In this document: positions 26,701-32,844 of the stretch, one piece after another | Position numbering within the stretch: position 1 is the stretch's first letter | Layout: the number at the start of each line of letters is the position of its first letter | Source: an uncultured Planctomyces sp. | Lineage (GTDB): Bacteria; Planctomycetota; Planctomycetia; Planctomycetales; Planctomycetaceae | Direction of reading: 5' to 3' | NCBI GenBank assembly: GCA_937899075.1 | Contig: CALDJX010000311.1 | Location: 1 to 32,844 of the forward strand | DNA length: 32,844 nt | Program-made: the position numbers and the translations under genes | The notes under the pieces: generated by a model | The model's database searches: none | The model's input: the letters and a program-made list of their open reading frames with translations, nothing else | Told to the model about the DNA's origin: nothing

Positions 26701-27669
26701 ATGAGCACGGGCGGTATTCCGAATCCTGGAACCAGCGATTGTCGCGTGGCATTTGCGATGCGGCCACCGTCGGCTTCGTGGGAAGCGATTCAAATCCCAA
26801 CCACTCCGCCGAGAACGTTCTGGGCCTGGTTTAAGCCGCAGCACTTGCCAACGGGAATTGTCGTTCAGCTTCCGTCAGCCGCAGATCAGACCGTCGTGCC
26901 AGTTTCTATGAGATATCTTGTCCAGATGCTGGGAATCGATCCCGCTTGCGTGCCGATGTGCTCACTGTTCGGTTTCTCGTTTCAGGGTCAGGCAGGAACA
27001 GCCTCCTGCTTTGATCAAGCTGTCACGTTGCCGCCCGTTGGGGCTGATCCCAACATTGTGATTTATGTCGATCCGCCACCGATGCAGCATGCTCAGGCGT
27101 ACTATCCAGAACCCCCATACGCAGAAGGTGAACCAGACGAGTCAGGATCGGAGTTCACTGAGGATCAAGTCGAAGAAATTTTCGACAGCATGGAACGCGA
27201 CTGGAAAGGCAGCATCCAGGCGGAGCGACAACTTCAGAGTCTGCAGAAACAGCTTCTGGATCTGCAGGTACGGCTCGGAACAATGAACCGGGACCTTGGC
27301 ACGGACGAACGGCTCTATTCAGACCGGTCAGACCAGGACGACTGGCAGGAAGCTCGGCGAGCACTGCGCGATGCGGCGGCAACACGGCTCGCGCGATACA
27401 TCAAAGAAATGGATGCCGGAGAAACGACCTACGCCGGCAAGAAACGCTGGTTCGTTGATATTCGAAAGACGTACGTCATCCCGCGAACCACGTTCGACGG
27501 AATGGAATCGGCGAGGAAGGAATTTGAAATCTATCGATCGACGATGCAGAACCTGGTCAGCCGAATGCAGTCCGCCTACCACCAGGCCAGACAGGAAGGC
27601 GAAGTTCGAGCCAATCAGGTGCTAAGCCGCATCGCATCCAAGGTGGCCTCGACCAAAAACAAGCGGTGA
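26701..27669 (+). CDS. Unknown 322-residue protein with C-terminal coiled coil
   Basis: I do not recognise a family. The N-terminal 125 residues are compact and proline/tryptophan-rich (TPPRTFWAWFKPQHLPTG, VPMCSLFGFSFQGQAG). A low-complexity acidic linker (about 130-155) leads to an extended helical region (about 156-322), with heptad-like spacing in SIQAERQLQSLQKQLLDLQV. There is no signal peptide or membrane segment, so it is probably cytoplasmic, unlike the three exported proteins before it. It begins 32 bases after the DUF1549/1553 gene and is the last gene before the tRNA. Confidence 0.7.
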   Translation: MSTGGIPNPGTSDCRVAFAMRPPSASWEAIQIPTTPPRTFWAWFKPQHLPTGIVVQLPSAADQTVVPVSMRYLVQMLGIDPACVPMCSLFGFSFQGQAGTASCFDQAVTLPPVGADPNIVIYVDPPPMQHAQAYYPEPPYAEGEPDESGSEFTEDQVEEIFDSMERDWKGSIQAERQLQSLQKQLLDLQVRLGTMNRDLGTDERLYSDRSDQDDWQEARRALRDAAATRLARYIKEMDAGETTYAGKKRWFVDIRKTYVIPRTTFDGMESARKEFEIYRSTMQNLVSRMQSAYHQARQEGEVRANQVLSRIASKVASTKNKR

Positions 27670-27864
27670 ATCGCTGGCGCCACGCGTTGTTTGCGTCTTC
27701 TCGCCGTTCACGATTGCCACGCCACCACTTCGTCCGCGGTCCGAAACTTTCGCAAAGCCGCTCGGTTGTCTGGCTCGCCGAACCAAACAAAACCAAAACC
27801 CGAGCCCTTCTTGCGAGCAACGTGTCCGTCTGGCAGAATCCGCCCGCGGTCACAACCACCGCTC

Positions 27865-27938
27865 GCCCCCGTAGCTCAGTTGGATAGAGCACAGCTTTCC
27901 TAAAGCTGGGGTCGCAGGTTCGAATCCTGCCGGGGGTA
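27865..27938 (+). tRNA. tRNA-Arg (anticodon CCT)
   Basis: The 74-base sequence folds as a full cloverleaf. The acceptor stem GCCCCCG pairs with CGGGGGT (first pair G-U). The D arm is GCTC...GAGC, the anticodon stem CAGCT/AGCTG encloses the loop TTCCTAA with anticodon CCT, and the T arm GCAGG-TTCGAAT-CCTGC is canonical. The discriminator is A and CCA is not encoded. CCT reads AGG codons. The gene is followed within 60 bases by a tyrosine-integrase gene, a classic integration site. Confidence 0.96.
27911..27938 (+). other. Candidate attachment site (attL side) in the tRNA 3' end
   Basis: Integrases beside a tRNA gene usually recombine in its T arm and 3' end, which the element restores on insertion. 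The 3' end of this tRNA is therefore the likely att core. No second copy is seen between here and the right edge, so the far end of the island lies beyond the window and the core length is not known. Confidence 0.35.
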
Positions 27939-27956
27939 TTGGACTTACGTCGATTC

Positions 27957-27992
27957 GCCGGTCGTTATGTACCCAGGTACATGTCGGCCGGC
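27957..27992. repeat. Hairpin between tRNA and integrase gene
   Basis: ATGTACC and GGTACAT (27967-27973 and 27976-27982) form a perfect seven-base stem with a two-base centre, flanked by complementary GCCGG (27957-27961) and CCGGC (27988-27992). It starts five bases past the integrase stop. It could end integrase transcription before the tRNA or be a recombinase arm site; there is no T run to favour termination. Confidence 0.6.
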
Positions 27993-27997
27993 TTCTT

Positions 27998-29251
27998 TCA
28001 TGACTGTCCCGCGACGTCTTCGTCCCGCAGAATCCTTCGAAGTGTCTCCGCTTCATTCTGGACGTCTCCCGGGGCGTAATGTCGACGCGTCGTCTCCCAG
28101 GACGAGTGACGCATTACTCGGCAAATCAGTAGCGGAGGGACTCCGGAATTCCGTAAACGTTCACCACAGGAACGTCGCAGATCGTGGGCTGAGGCATATT
28201 TCTCCGGGCGTCCGGTTTTCGCATCGGCTTCCTCAACCACGATTCCGGCAGCTTTGCCAATGCGTGAGATTATTCTTGCGACCCAGTCTGCTTTGGGACG
28301 ACTGTGGCGGGCTCCTCGACCGAGCTTCGACTGGAGCGATGCTGGCGAGAACACCCACCCCGTTCGCTGTTCTTGCTCTACTTCCAGCAGGACATCCTCG
28401 AACCAGGGCAGCAACGGTATGGTCTGTTCCGTATCGTTCTTCTGCATGGAAGCTGGTATTTCCAGCAATGGACTCTTGTCTGTAAGCCAGACGGGCCGAA
28501 TTGTCCCCGGCTTATCCCATGACACGTGCATCAGTTCGTCGATTCGGAGAGCTGAATTCCAGAGACCTCTCAGGATGAATCGCCATGACGCGGCCGCGGC
28601 GGGTCCAACTACGTCAGGAGTCGAGTCAAGCATTCGGCGAAACTCAGCTTCGCTGATTGGTCGCCCTTTCATGACCTTCTGCTTCGACGTTTTGATCTTC
28701 TTTATTTGTGGACGGTCAGGCAGCCATCTCAGCTCATAGGCCCAGTTCAAGGCCGCGAGGACGCTGGCGATGTATCCACGAACGGTATGAGAGGAACGCG
28801 GCATTTTCCGGCGACTCTCTTCACCATTCAGCAACCTGGTTTGAAGTCGCAGAAGCACTTCTGGCTGTCCCAGATCGCCGAGGGTTTTCGGCTTCATGAT
28901 TCTTTCTGCGAGATCAAGACGGCACTCAATATCGCAGACCGTATTGTCTCGAAGTGTGGATAGATGGTGCTTTCGATACTCCTCGCGAAAGTGCTCCCAG
29001 AGCATGTCCGGGCCACAAGTCTTATCCGTGTTCGGTCTCACATCTAAACCAAGCAACAACTTGGCTTTGATTTCAGCCAAGAGCTTTTGAGCATCTGATT
29101 CGTCTCGGCTCCCCACCGAGACTCTGATCTCGCGATTCTCTTTCTGACAGAAATACCGCACTTGAAACGGTCGCCCTGCGGGTCGAGCAATTCGGACCTT
29201 TCGTTGTCGTTGGTCGGAATCCGAGCGGTCTGACTTTCTTCTTTTCGCCAT
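27998..29251 (-). CDS. Tyrosine-type site-specific integrase
   Basis: A 417-residue phage-type integrase. The basic N-terminus and an arm-binding region (RPFQVRYFCQ) are followed by a SAM-like core-binding domain (about 85-195) and the catalytic domain (about 205-400). Catalytic residues can be seen: Arg in NSALRIDELMH, the HxxR box in SAHDLRRSCGERL, and the H...Y box in MRHSSWETTRRHYAPGD, where Tyr is the nucleophile. It reads toward the tRNA-Arg gene, as is usual for an element integrated there. It starts one base after the stop of the excisionase-like gene, so the two are probably translationally coupled. Confidence 0.93.
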   Translation of the reverse strand: MAKRRKSDRSDSDQRQRKVRIARPAGRPFQVRYFCQKENREIRVSVGSRDESDAQKLLAEIKAKLLLGLDVRPNTDKTCGPDMLWEHFREEYRKHHLSTLRDNTVCDIECRLDLAERIMKPKTLGDLGQPEVLLRLQTRLLNGEESRRKMPRSSHTVRGYIASVLAALNWAYELRWLPDRPQIKKIKTSKQKVMKGRPISEAEFRRMLDSTPDVVGPAAAASWRFILRGLWNSALRIDELMHVSWDKPGTIRPVWLTDKSPLLEIPASMQKNDTEQTIPLLPWFEDVLLEVEQEQRTGWVFSPASLQSKLGRGARHSRPKADWVARIISRIGKAAGIVVEEADAKTGRPEKYASAHDLRRSCGERLRNSGVPPLLICRVMRHSSWETTRRHYAPGDVQNEAETLRRILRDEDVAGQS

Positions 29252-29252
29252 G

Positions 29253-29513
29253 TTAGTGCCCCCCTTCTATAACTTGGGGGCTACTGGTGATGGCGACACT
29301 TCCGTCGCTCACACGTTTCGAGCTTCGGACGTAATCGATCCAGTCACGGCCATAGACATAGCCGTTCTTGTGGGCGTAGTAGACACGCAATCCTGCCCGC
29401 CTTGCGGCACGGAGGGTTGCATCTCGAATACCAAGCCTTTGCTTGATCTCCGACAGCGTGTAGAGCTCATCGGGATGAACCACGCCAATGTGTTGTGTTT
29501 CGCTTGCCGCCAT
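29253..29513 (-). CDS. Excisionase-like small HTH protein
   Basis: An 86-residue protein with a MerR/excisionase-type winged-helix pattern: ELYTLSEIKQRLGIRDATL followed by RRAGLRVYYAHKNGYVYGRDWIDYV. Such proteins bind near att sites and steer the integrase toward excision. I chose ATG 29513 because AGGAAAGG lies eight bases upstream; a GTG at 29552 would add 13 residues and lies in a palindrome. Its stop abuts the integrase start, which supports a two-gene int-xis unit. Confidence 0.75.
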   Translation of the reverse strand: MAASETQHIGVVHPDELYTLSEIKQRLGIRDATLRAARRAGLRVYYAHKNGYVYGRDWIDYVRSSKRVSDGSVAITSSPQVIEGGH

Positions 29514-29538
29514 TTCGTGAACCTTTCCTGGCTGGATT

Positions 29539-29554
29539 TGGTGAACCTTCACCA
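29539..29554. promoter_or_regulatory. Palindrome upstream of the excisionase-like gene
   Basis: TGGTGAACCTTCACCA is a 7+2+7 palindrome just upstream of the ribosome binding site of the excisionase-like gene. A 6+2+6 palindrome, GTATTCACGAATAC, follows at 29564-29577. The pair could be operator or excisionase-binding sites. The assignment is by position and symmetry only. Confidence 0.4.
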
Positions 29555-29563
29555 GTGGGGCCT

Positions 29564-29577
29564 GTATTCACGAATAC
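29564..29577. promoter_or_regulatory. Second palindrome upstream of the excisionase-like gene
   Basis: GTATTC and GAATAC flank a two-base AC centre. The site is 9 bases beyond the first palindrome, about one helical turn edge to edge, which is compatible with cooperative protein binding but not proof of it. Confidence 0.35.
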
Positions 29578-29731
29578 CCGAAGAAAGCGGCGATTTAGTT
29601 TGTAACCCCCTTTACAAAAGCACTTTGCGATTTTTACAAAAATTCCGGTGCATTCAGTTTCATGAGGACTAATGAATGAGTGAATGAGCTGTGGTCGTTT
29701 CGAATCCACTGCAGGTCAATCATTCACGTTG

Positions 29732-30790
29732 TCAGTTGTCAAACGTGACCCCATCCACATCGTACCCACCGTCCCCCCGACGATTGGAATTACCCTTGCG
29801 AGGCGACTTCGAATGAAACAATTTGTGATATCCCTTTTGTGGATTGTCTCCAAAGAGCATTTTCATTCGACGAGAAACTTTCACCTGGTCTGGCGTTTCG
29901 TCGGGTAGTTTCCAGCCCAATCGTTCAGCCATCTCTTTCTGTGTAAGCGGTTTCAATGGACTCAGTTCTTTATCATCACCTGAGAAATGCTCCCGAATCA
30001 TCGCCAGGAGCTCAGCAGCATCTTTTTTCATCTGCTTCTGCTTCGCTGGGTTTTGTCGAATTGGGTTTCGCCTTTGAATCGACTGCTCTGCCTGTTCTTG
30101 CTCAAGCACGTAGACGAGGGCGTCGATCGCGATCAGTGAGCGGTAAAGGAATTCGCCAACGATTGATTCTTCAGCACACAGGTAGGCGTCAATCACCGCT
30201 GGAGGCTGGAGCTGCTCAGATGTGAATTGCGATTGCCACTCAGCAATCTGAACTGCCAACTCCCCATTATGAAACAGCAGCGATCGCGGATCACATTCCA
30301 AAGGCTGAGGACACTCATCCCACGGAAGAAAAGCCCCTTCAGCATGATCCGGTCGAAACTCGACAGTTGCCTGCAAGTAGGGGACGTCCAGAGCCCACGC
30401 GACCTGATAGACAAGGCTGGTCCAATATACAATGTTCTCATTGGTCTGGTTGGTAAGCCGTGGAATACTGACTTCTGAGATGAGCGTTTTCGGAATCTTC
30501 TGAATCCAGCTGCGGACACCATTCAACTCACGGCCGAGCTGCTGAAACGCTCCGTTGTCGCCAAAGAAACAGTGAGCGTGGTAACTCCCCTCCGCGGTTG
30601 GCATCACGATCTCAGAAACCAGATTATGCCCCTCGTACACTGGTTCCAGCTCGTTTACGACGACGGCCTCTTCATGCGAATGAGACGGTGTCATCAGGAC
30701 GACGTGATAGAGTTGGCAGTTAGCGTCGTGGAGGACCCGAAGCCTGTTGCGAAGCTTCCGGAACGGCAATTTCCAGTCCTGACTGCTCAT
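29732..30790 (-). CDS. Unknown 352-residue island protein with C-terminal HTH-like segment
   Basis: I do not recognise the family. The N-terminal half is a mixed alpha/beta sequence (LYHVVLMTPSHSHEEAVVV, GSYHAHCFFGDNGAF). The middle has an alpha-helical stretch (IVGEFLYRSLIAIDALVYVL), then a basic, glutamine-rich linker. Near the C-terminus LTQKEMAERLGWKLPDET resembles a helix-turn-helix, followed by a basic tail rich in Arg, Lys and Gly, which would suit nucleic-acid binding. It sits between the int-xis pair and the XRE gene on the same strand, 70 bases after the latter. A role in control or replication of the element is possible but unproven. Confidence 0.65.
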   Translation of the reverse strand: MSSQDWKLPFRKLRNRLRVLHDANCQLYHVVLMTPSHSHEEAVVVNELEPVYEGHNLVSEIVMPTAEGSYHAHCFFGDNGAFQQLGRELNGVRSWIQKIPKTLISEVSIPRLTNQTNENIVYWTSLVYQVAWALDVPYLQATVEFRPDHAEGAFLPWDECPQPLECDPRSLLFHNGELAVQIAEWQSQFTSEQLQPPAVIDAYLCAEESIVGEFLYRSLIAIDALVYVLEQEQAEQSIQRRNPIRQNPAKQKQMKKDAAELLAMIREHFSGDDKELSPLKPLTQKEMAERLGWKLPDETPDQVKVSRRMKMLFGDNPQKGYHKLFHSKSPRKGNSNRRGDGGYDVDGVTFDN

Positions 30791-30860
30791 AACGGTTGCT
30801 CGCTCTCGCTCTGTTTACGAAACAGTTCGAGCTAGCAGCGAGGACTGGTGCCGAGAACGA

Positions 30861-31118
30861 TCACACACTCTTCATCAGTTCAGAAAGTGTGATTCCAAGA
30901 GTTCTGGCAATGAGTTCGATGTTTCGAAGGGCGACATTTCTCTCGCCACGTTCGATTCCCCCCATGTAGGTCCGGTCCATCCCACATTCAGCGGCGAACG
31001 CTTCCTGTGACAGGCCTTTCGCCTGCCTCAGCTTTCGGACCTTTCGCCCGAAACGTGCCAGAATGTCGTCTGCTTCGCCCATTTTCACAGCGTGAGCAAC
31101 CGCCGACTTTCGGTCCAC
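30861..31118 (-). CDS. XRE-family transcriptional regulator (restriction-controller-like)
   Basis: An 85-residue protein that is almost entirely one HTH_3/XRE domain: [19 protein letters not shown], then [20 protein letters not shown] with the recognition helix, then [14 protein letters not shown]. Its size and sequence resemble controller (C) proteins of restriction-modification systems and small island regulators. The longest reading starts at GTG 31118; ATG 31082 would give 73 residues and still keep the whole domain. It is divergent from the PD-(D/E)XK gene across a 202-base region that contains a perfect palindrome, consistent with regulation of that gene. Confidence 0.88.
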   Translation of the reverse strand: MDRKSAVAHAVKMGEADDILARFGRKVRKLRQAKGLSQEAFAAECGMDRTYMGGIERGERNVALRNIELIARTLGITLSELMKSV

Positions 31119-31179
31119 GGGCTATGAGTATCATTGTGGGCTGTTGTACGGTAGAACTTTCGGCCATGAAAACGAGCGG

Positions 31180-31193
31180 CTGGAGTACTCCAG
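31180..31193. promoter_or_regulatory. Candidate operator (perfect 14-bp palindrome)
   Basis: CTGGAGTACTCCAG is a perfect palindrome midway between the divergent XRE and PD-(D/E)XK genes. A second, 10-bp palindrome TGGCCGGCCA lies at 31207-31216. XRE controllers bind such dyads, so this is the best candidate for the regulator's site. No binding data exist here. Confidence 0.45.
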
Positions 31194-31320
31194 TCATTGA
31201 GTTCTTTGGCCGGCCACGTGGGGAGCATACAGCAAGCTGAAGTGTTGATTGCCCCACCCGTGTCATGCTCGGCAACTGAAGCCGTATGGATGCAGGTCAG
31301 ATCTAAGCTGGATCCTAATT

Positions 31321-32481
31321 ATGAACACTGAAGAAATACTGGAACAGCTCTCTGAAGATGAAATCGATCGGAGTGGATGTACCGACTTGAGCATCTCAAC
31401 CAAAGTGATTCCGGTGCCATCACGCAATTTGATGGCAGTCGGCGGTGATCAGACTGAGATGGTTCAGATCGGAGCGTATTTCGATGCCCTTCTCTGGAAT
31501 GAGTTCTGTGATAGCGGCGAAGAGCCTCTGACCTTGGTTGTTGGGTATGGTGAGAGAACGCCAGATGTGCTGTCGGCACTAGCTCTCTTGAATGCAGCCA
31601 ACCCAACTTCCCCGATCCAAGTCCAAGTTGATTTTGAACCGGTTTCACTGCCTGTCCCTGAACTCGATGGGATGTCTGCTCAACGATTGCAACAGTTTGC
31701 TGATCGTGATACCGCAATCCTTCCGAAGCTTGCTCGCGAAATTGAGAGTCGGGTGAATGACCCTTGCTTCACATGGTCTCGCACCTTGTCGGGGAAGAAA
31801 TGGTCCGGTCGAGTGGATGGGCTTCAGATCTGCACTCTCAGTGATGAAGGTGAAGGTGTTATCCGCCTGGGCAATACGAAAAGAGCCAGCGGCCGAAAGC
31901 CCGAGCACAAGATGATTCGTGACTTGCTTGATGCGGATGAGCGTCAATTCGGAAAGAATGATGCGATCTCGGCGAGCAAAGTGATCAAGTGCCTTGCTGT
32001 AGATCGTCGTCAAGGAATTCTGAGCACGATTCAGCCCGAGCACTTGCTTGAATCACGAATTTGTCGAGGAGCTTTGGGTCTAGAATGTCTTGGATTTCCG
32101 CTAGACCCAGTGCAGACACAGTTCCCAGCCGCTTGGAGTGAAACGAAGCAGGCAAAATACATTGACCTACTGATGTCAGCTGGGAAGGTACCTTGGGTGA
32201 TTGAACTCAAAGTGGCCCGAAGTGGCCAAGGGAAAGAGTATCGCAAAGCGGTTGCACAGGCGGTGCTCTACCGAGAGTACATTCGCTGGGCGAAAGGACT
32301 CCATCACTGGTTTCGCGATAGGGATATGGATGCGACTCAATGTCGATCTGCGGTCGCTTTTCCCCTGAAAGGGAATCCTCAATACCGGCAGGGCATACGT
32401 CAGAAAATTCAATTCCTGGCTGACCTCTTCAGCGTTGAAGTTGTGATTATCCCCGACAACTGGAATGAGTCTGAGGCATAA
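31321..32481 (+). CDS. PD-(D/E)XK nuclease-like protein of unknown family
   Basis: The 386-residue protein has no family I can name, but its C-terminal part carries a PD-(D/E)XK nuclease signature. Asp282 (KYIDLLM) is followed 13 residues later by Glu295-Leu-Lys297 (WVIELKV) and then by Gln313xxxTyr317 (AQAVLYREY), with a possible helix Glu244 upstream (HLLESRI). This matches the order E...D...ExK...QxxxY seen in RecB/Cas4-like nucleases. The N-terminal 200 residues (ISTKVIPVPSRNLMAVGG, LTLVVGYGERTPDVLSALAL) are unfamiliar. The start is ATG 31321; the frame is open to 31249 but without coding character. Codon and base use look less GC-rich than in the genes at 4-26 kb. Confidence 0.72.
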   Translation: MNTEEILEQLSEDEIDRSGCTDLSISTKVIPVPSRNLMAVGGDQTEMVQIGAYFDALLWNEFCDSGEEPLTLVVGYGERTPDVLSALALLNAANPTSPIQVQVDFEPVSLPVPELDGMSAQRLQQFADRDTAILPKLAREIESRVNDPCFTWSRTLSGKKWSGRVDGLQICTLSDEGEGVIRLGNTKRASGRKPEHKMIRDLLDADERQFGKNDAISASKVIKCLAVDRRQGILSTIQPEHLLESRICRGALGLECLGFPLDPVQTQFPAAWSETKQAKYIDLLMSAGKVPWVIELKVARSGQGKEYRKAVAQAVLYREYIRWAKGLHHWFRDRDMDATQCRSAVAFPLKGNPQYRQGIRQKIQFLADLFSVEVVIIPDNWNESEA

Positions 32482-32677
32482 CTGCGTGAGAACGAGTTGA
32501 GTTTAGGAAGAGAGTTGAGCTTTCGAAATTGGATTGAACGACTTCGTGGAATCCAAGGCGATCAGTCTTTATGTCCTTGGCTGTTGGGTATGAGTGGCCC
32601 AAACAGGGGGCAGGCAGAGAAAGGTTGCAGAACCGAACTCGTCGGAATCTGAAATGAGGGTGGACTTAACTCACTTG

Positions 32678-32844
32678 TCATTCAACAGCCCACTTTTCGT
32701 TGTCGCTGAGCAACTTGACGTTCTCGAAGTGCTGCTGAAAAGTTTCAGGTTGAAACGTGTGGACCGGAATGACTGTCGTCGGGGAAATCGCCTTGACGAA
32801 GCGGACTATGTCGGAAGACAGCATGTGTCCCGACGTGTGAACTT
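32678..32844 (-). CDS. 3' end of an MBL-fold (RNase J-like) metallohydrolase gene (partial)
   Basis: The reverse strand is open from the window edge to a TGA at 32678-32680, giving 54 C-terminal residues. They start VHTSGHMLSSDIVRFVKAIS, continue PTTVIPVHTFQPE and end in ENVKLLSDNEKWAVE. The SGH motif followed about 20 residues later by VIPVHT is the signature of RNase J-like and other RMMBL metallo-beta-lactamase proteins, in which these histidines bind metal or phosphate. The gene converges on the PD-(D/E)XK gene. It is too short at the edge to appear as a full gene, and the nuclease or hydrolase type cannot be fixed from the C-terminus alone. Confidence 0.75.
   Translation of the reverse strand, partial: VHTSGHMLSSDIVRFVKAISPTTVIPVHTFQPETFQQHFENVKLLSDNEKWAVE

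Noticed and set aside
27850-28056. 68-residue minus-strand frame containing GFEPATPALGKLCSIQLSYG
   Set aside because: This is the well-known false peptide produced by translating a tRNA gene in antisense; it overlaps tRNA-Arg(CCT).
30861-32481. XRE plus nuclease as a standard type II restriction-modification system
   Set aside because: No DNA methyltransferase motifs are seen on either strand of the window, so the assignment cannot be supported here; a methylase beyond the right edge remains possible.
32654-32844. Plus-strand frame from ATG 32654 open to the right edge
   Set aside because: It is antisense to the MBL-fold C-terminus, which has the conserved SGH and VIPVHT motifs; the plus-strand translation has none.

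Overview
The window looks like a chromosomal segment of a planctomycete (phylum Planctomycetota). The evidence is the dense set of gene families that are hallmarks of that group: two planctomycete cytochrome-c/DUF gene sets (DUF1592-type, DUF1552, DUF1501, DUF1549/DUF1553), a sulfatase, a DUF4838 protein, Tat signal peptides, and imperfect palindromic repeats that sit tightly against gene ends. The assignment is by gene content only; no 16S gene is present.

Layout. (1) 1-4250, mostly minus strand: the 5' end of a secreted protein, a secreted DJ-1/PfpI-type protein, rpsD (ribosomal protein S4) with its own terminator, acpS and a four-helix membrane protein. (2) 4404-12974, plus strand: a Ycf46-like AAA ATPase, thrS, a mannonate-oxidoreductase-like SDR, an ABC ATPase without a visible permease, a small unknown protein, and a Gfo/Idh/MocA oxidoreductase. 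(3) 13012-21410, minus strand: a probable four-gene operon in transcription order DUF1592-type cytochrome, DUF1552, sulfatase, DUF4838/CBM9/TPR protein. (4) 21821-27669, plus strand, divergent from (3): DUF1501, a TolB-like propeller, DUF1549/DUF1553 with Big2-like domains, and an unknown coiled-coil protein. Regions 3 and 4 together look like an export-and-degradation locus for a sulfated or otherwise complex polysaccharide; this is inferred from families, not from an identified substrate.

(5) 27865 to the right edge: a tRNA-Arg(CCT) followed at once by a tyrosine integrase reading toward it, an excisionase-like HTH protein, an unknown 352-aa protein, an XRE regulator, and, divergent from the regulator, a PD-(D/E)XK nuclease-like protein. 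The last 167 bases hold the 3' end of an MBL-fold (RNase J-like) metallohydrolase gene, cut by the window edge. This is the left end of a tRNA-integrated genomic island. Its regulator-nuclease-metallohydrolase group is the best candidate for an undescribed system here, probably a defence module, but the evidence is positional and motif-based.

Between genes there are at least four families of palindromic repeats. One of them supplies the stop codon of two unrelated genes (acpS and the ABC ATPase), and another supplies the first codons of the TolB-like gene.
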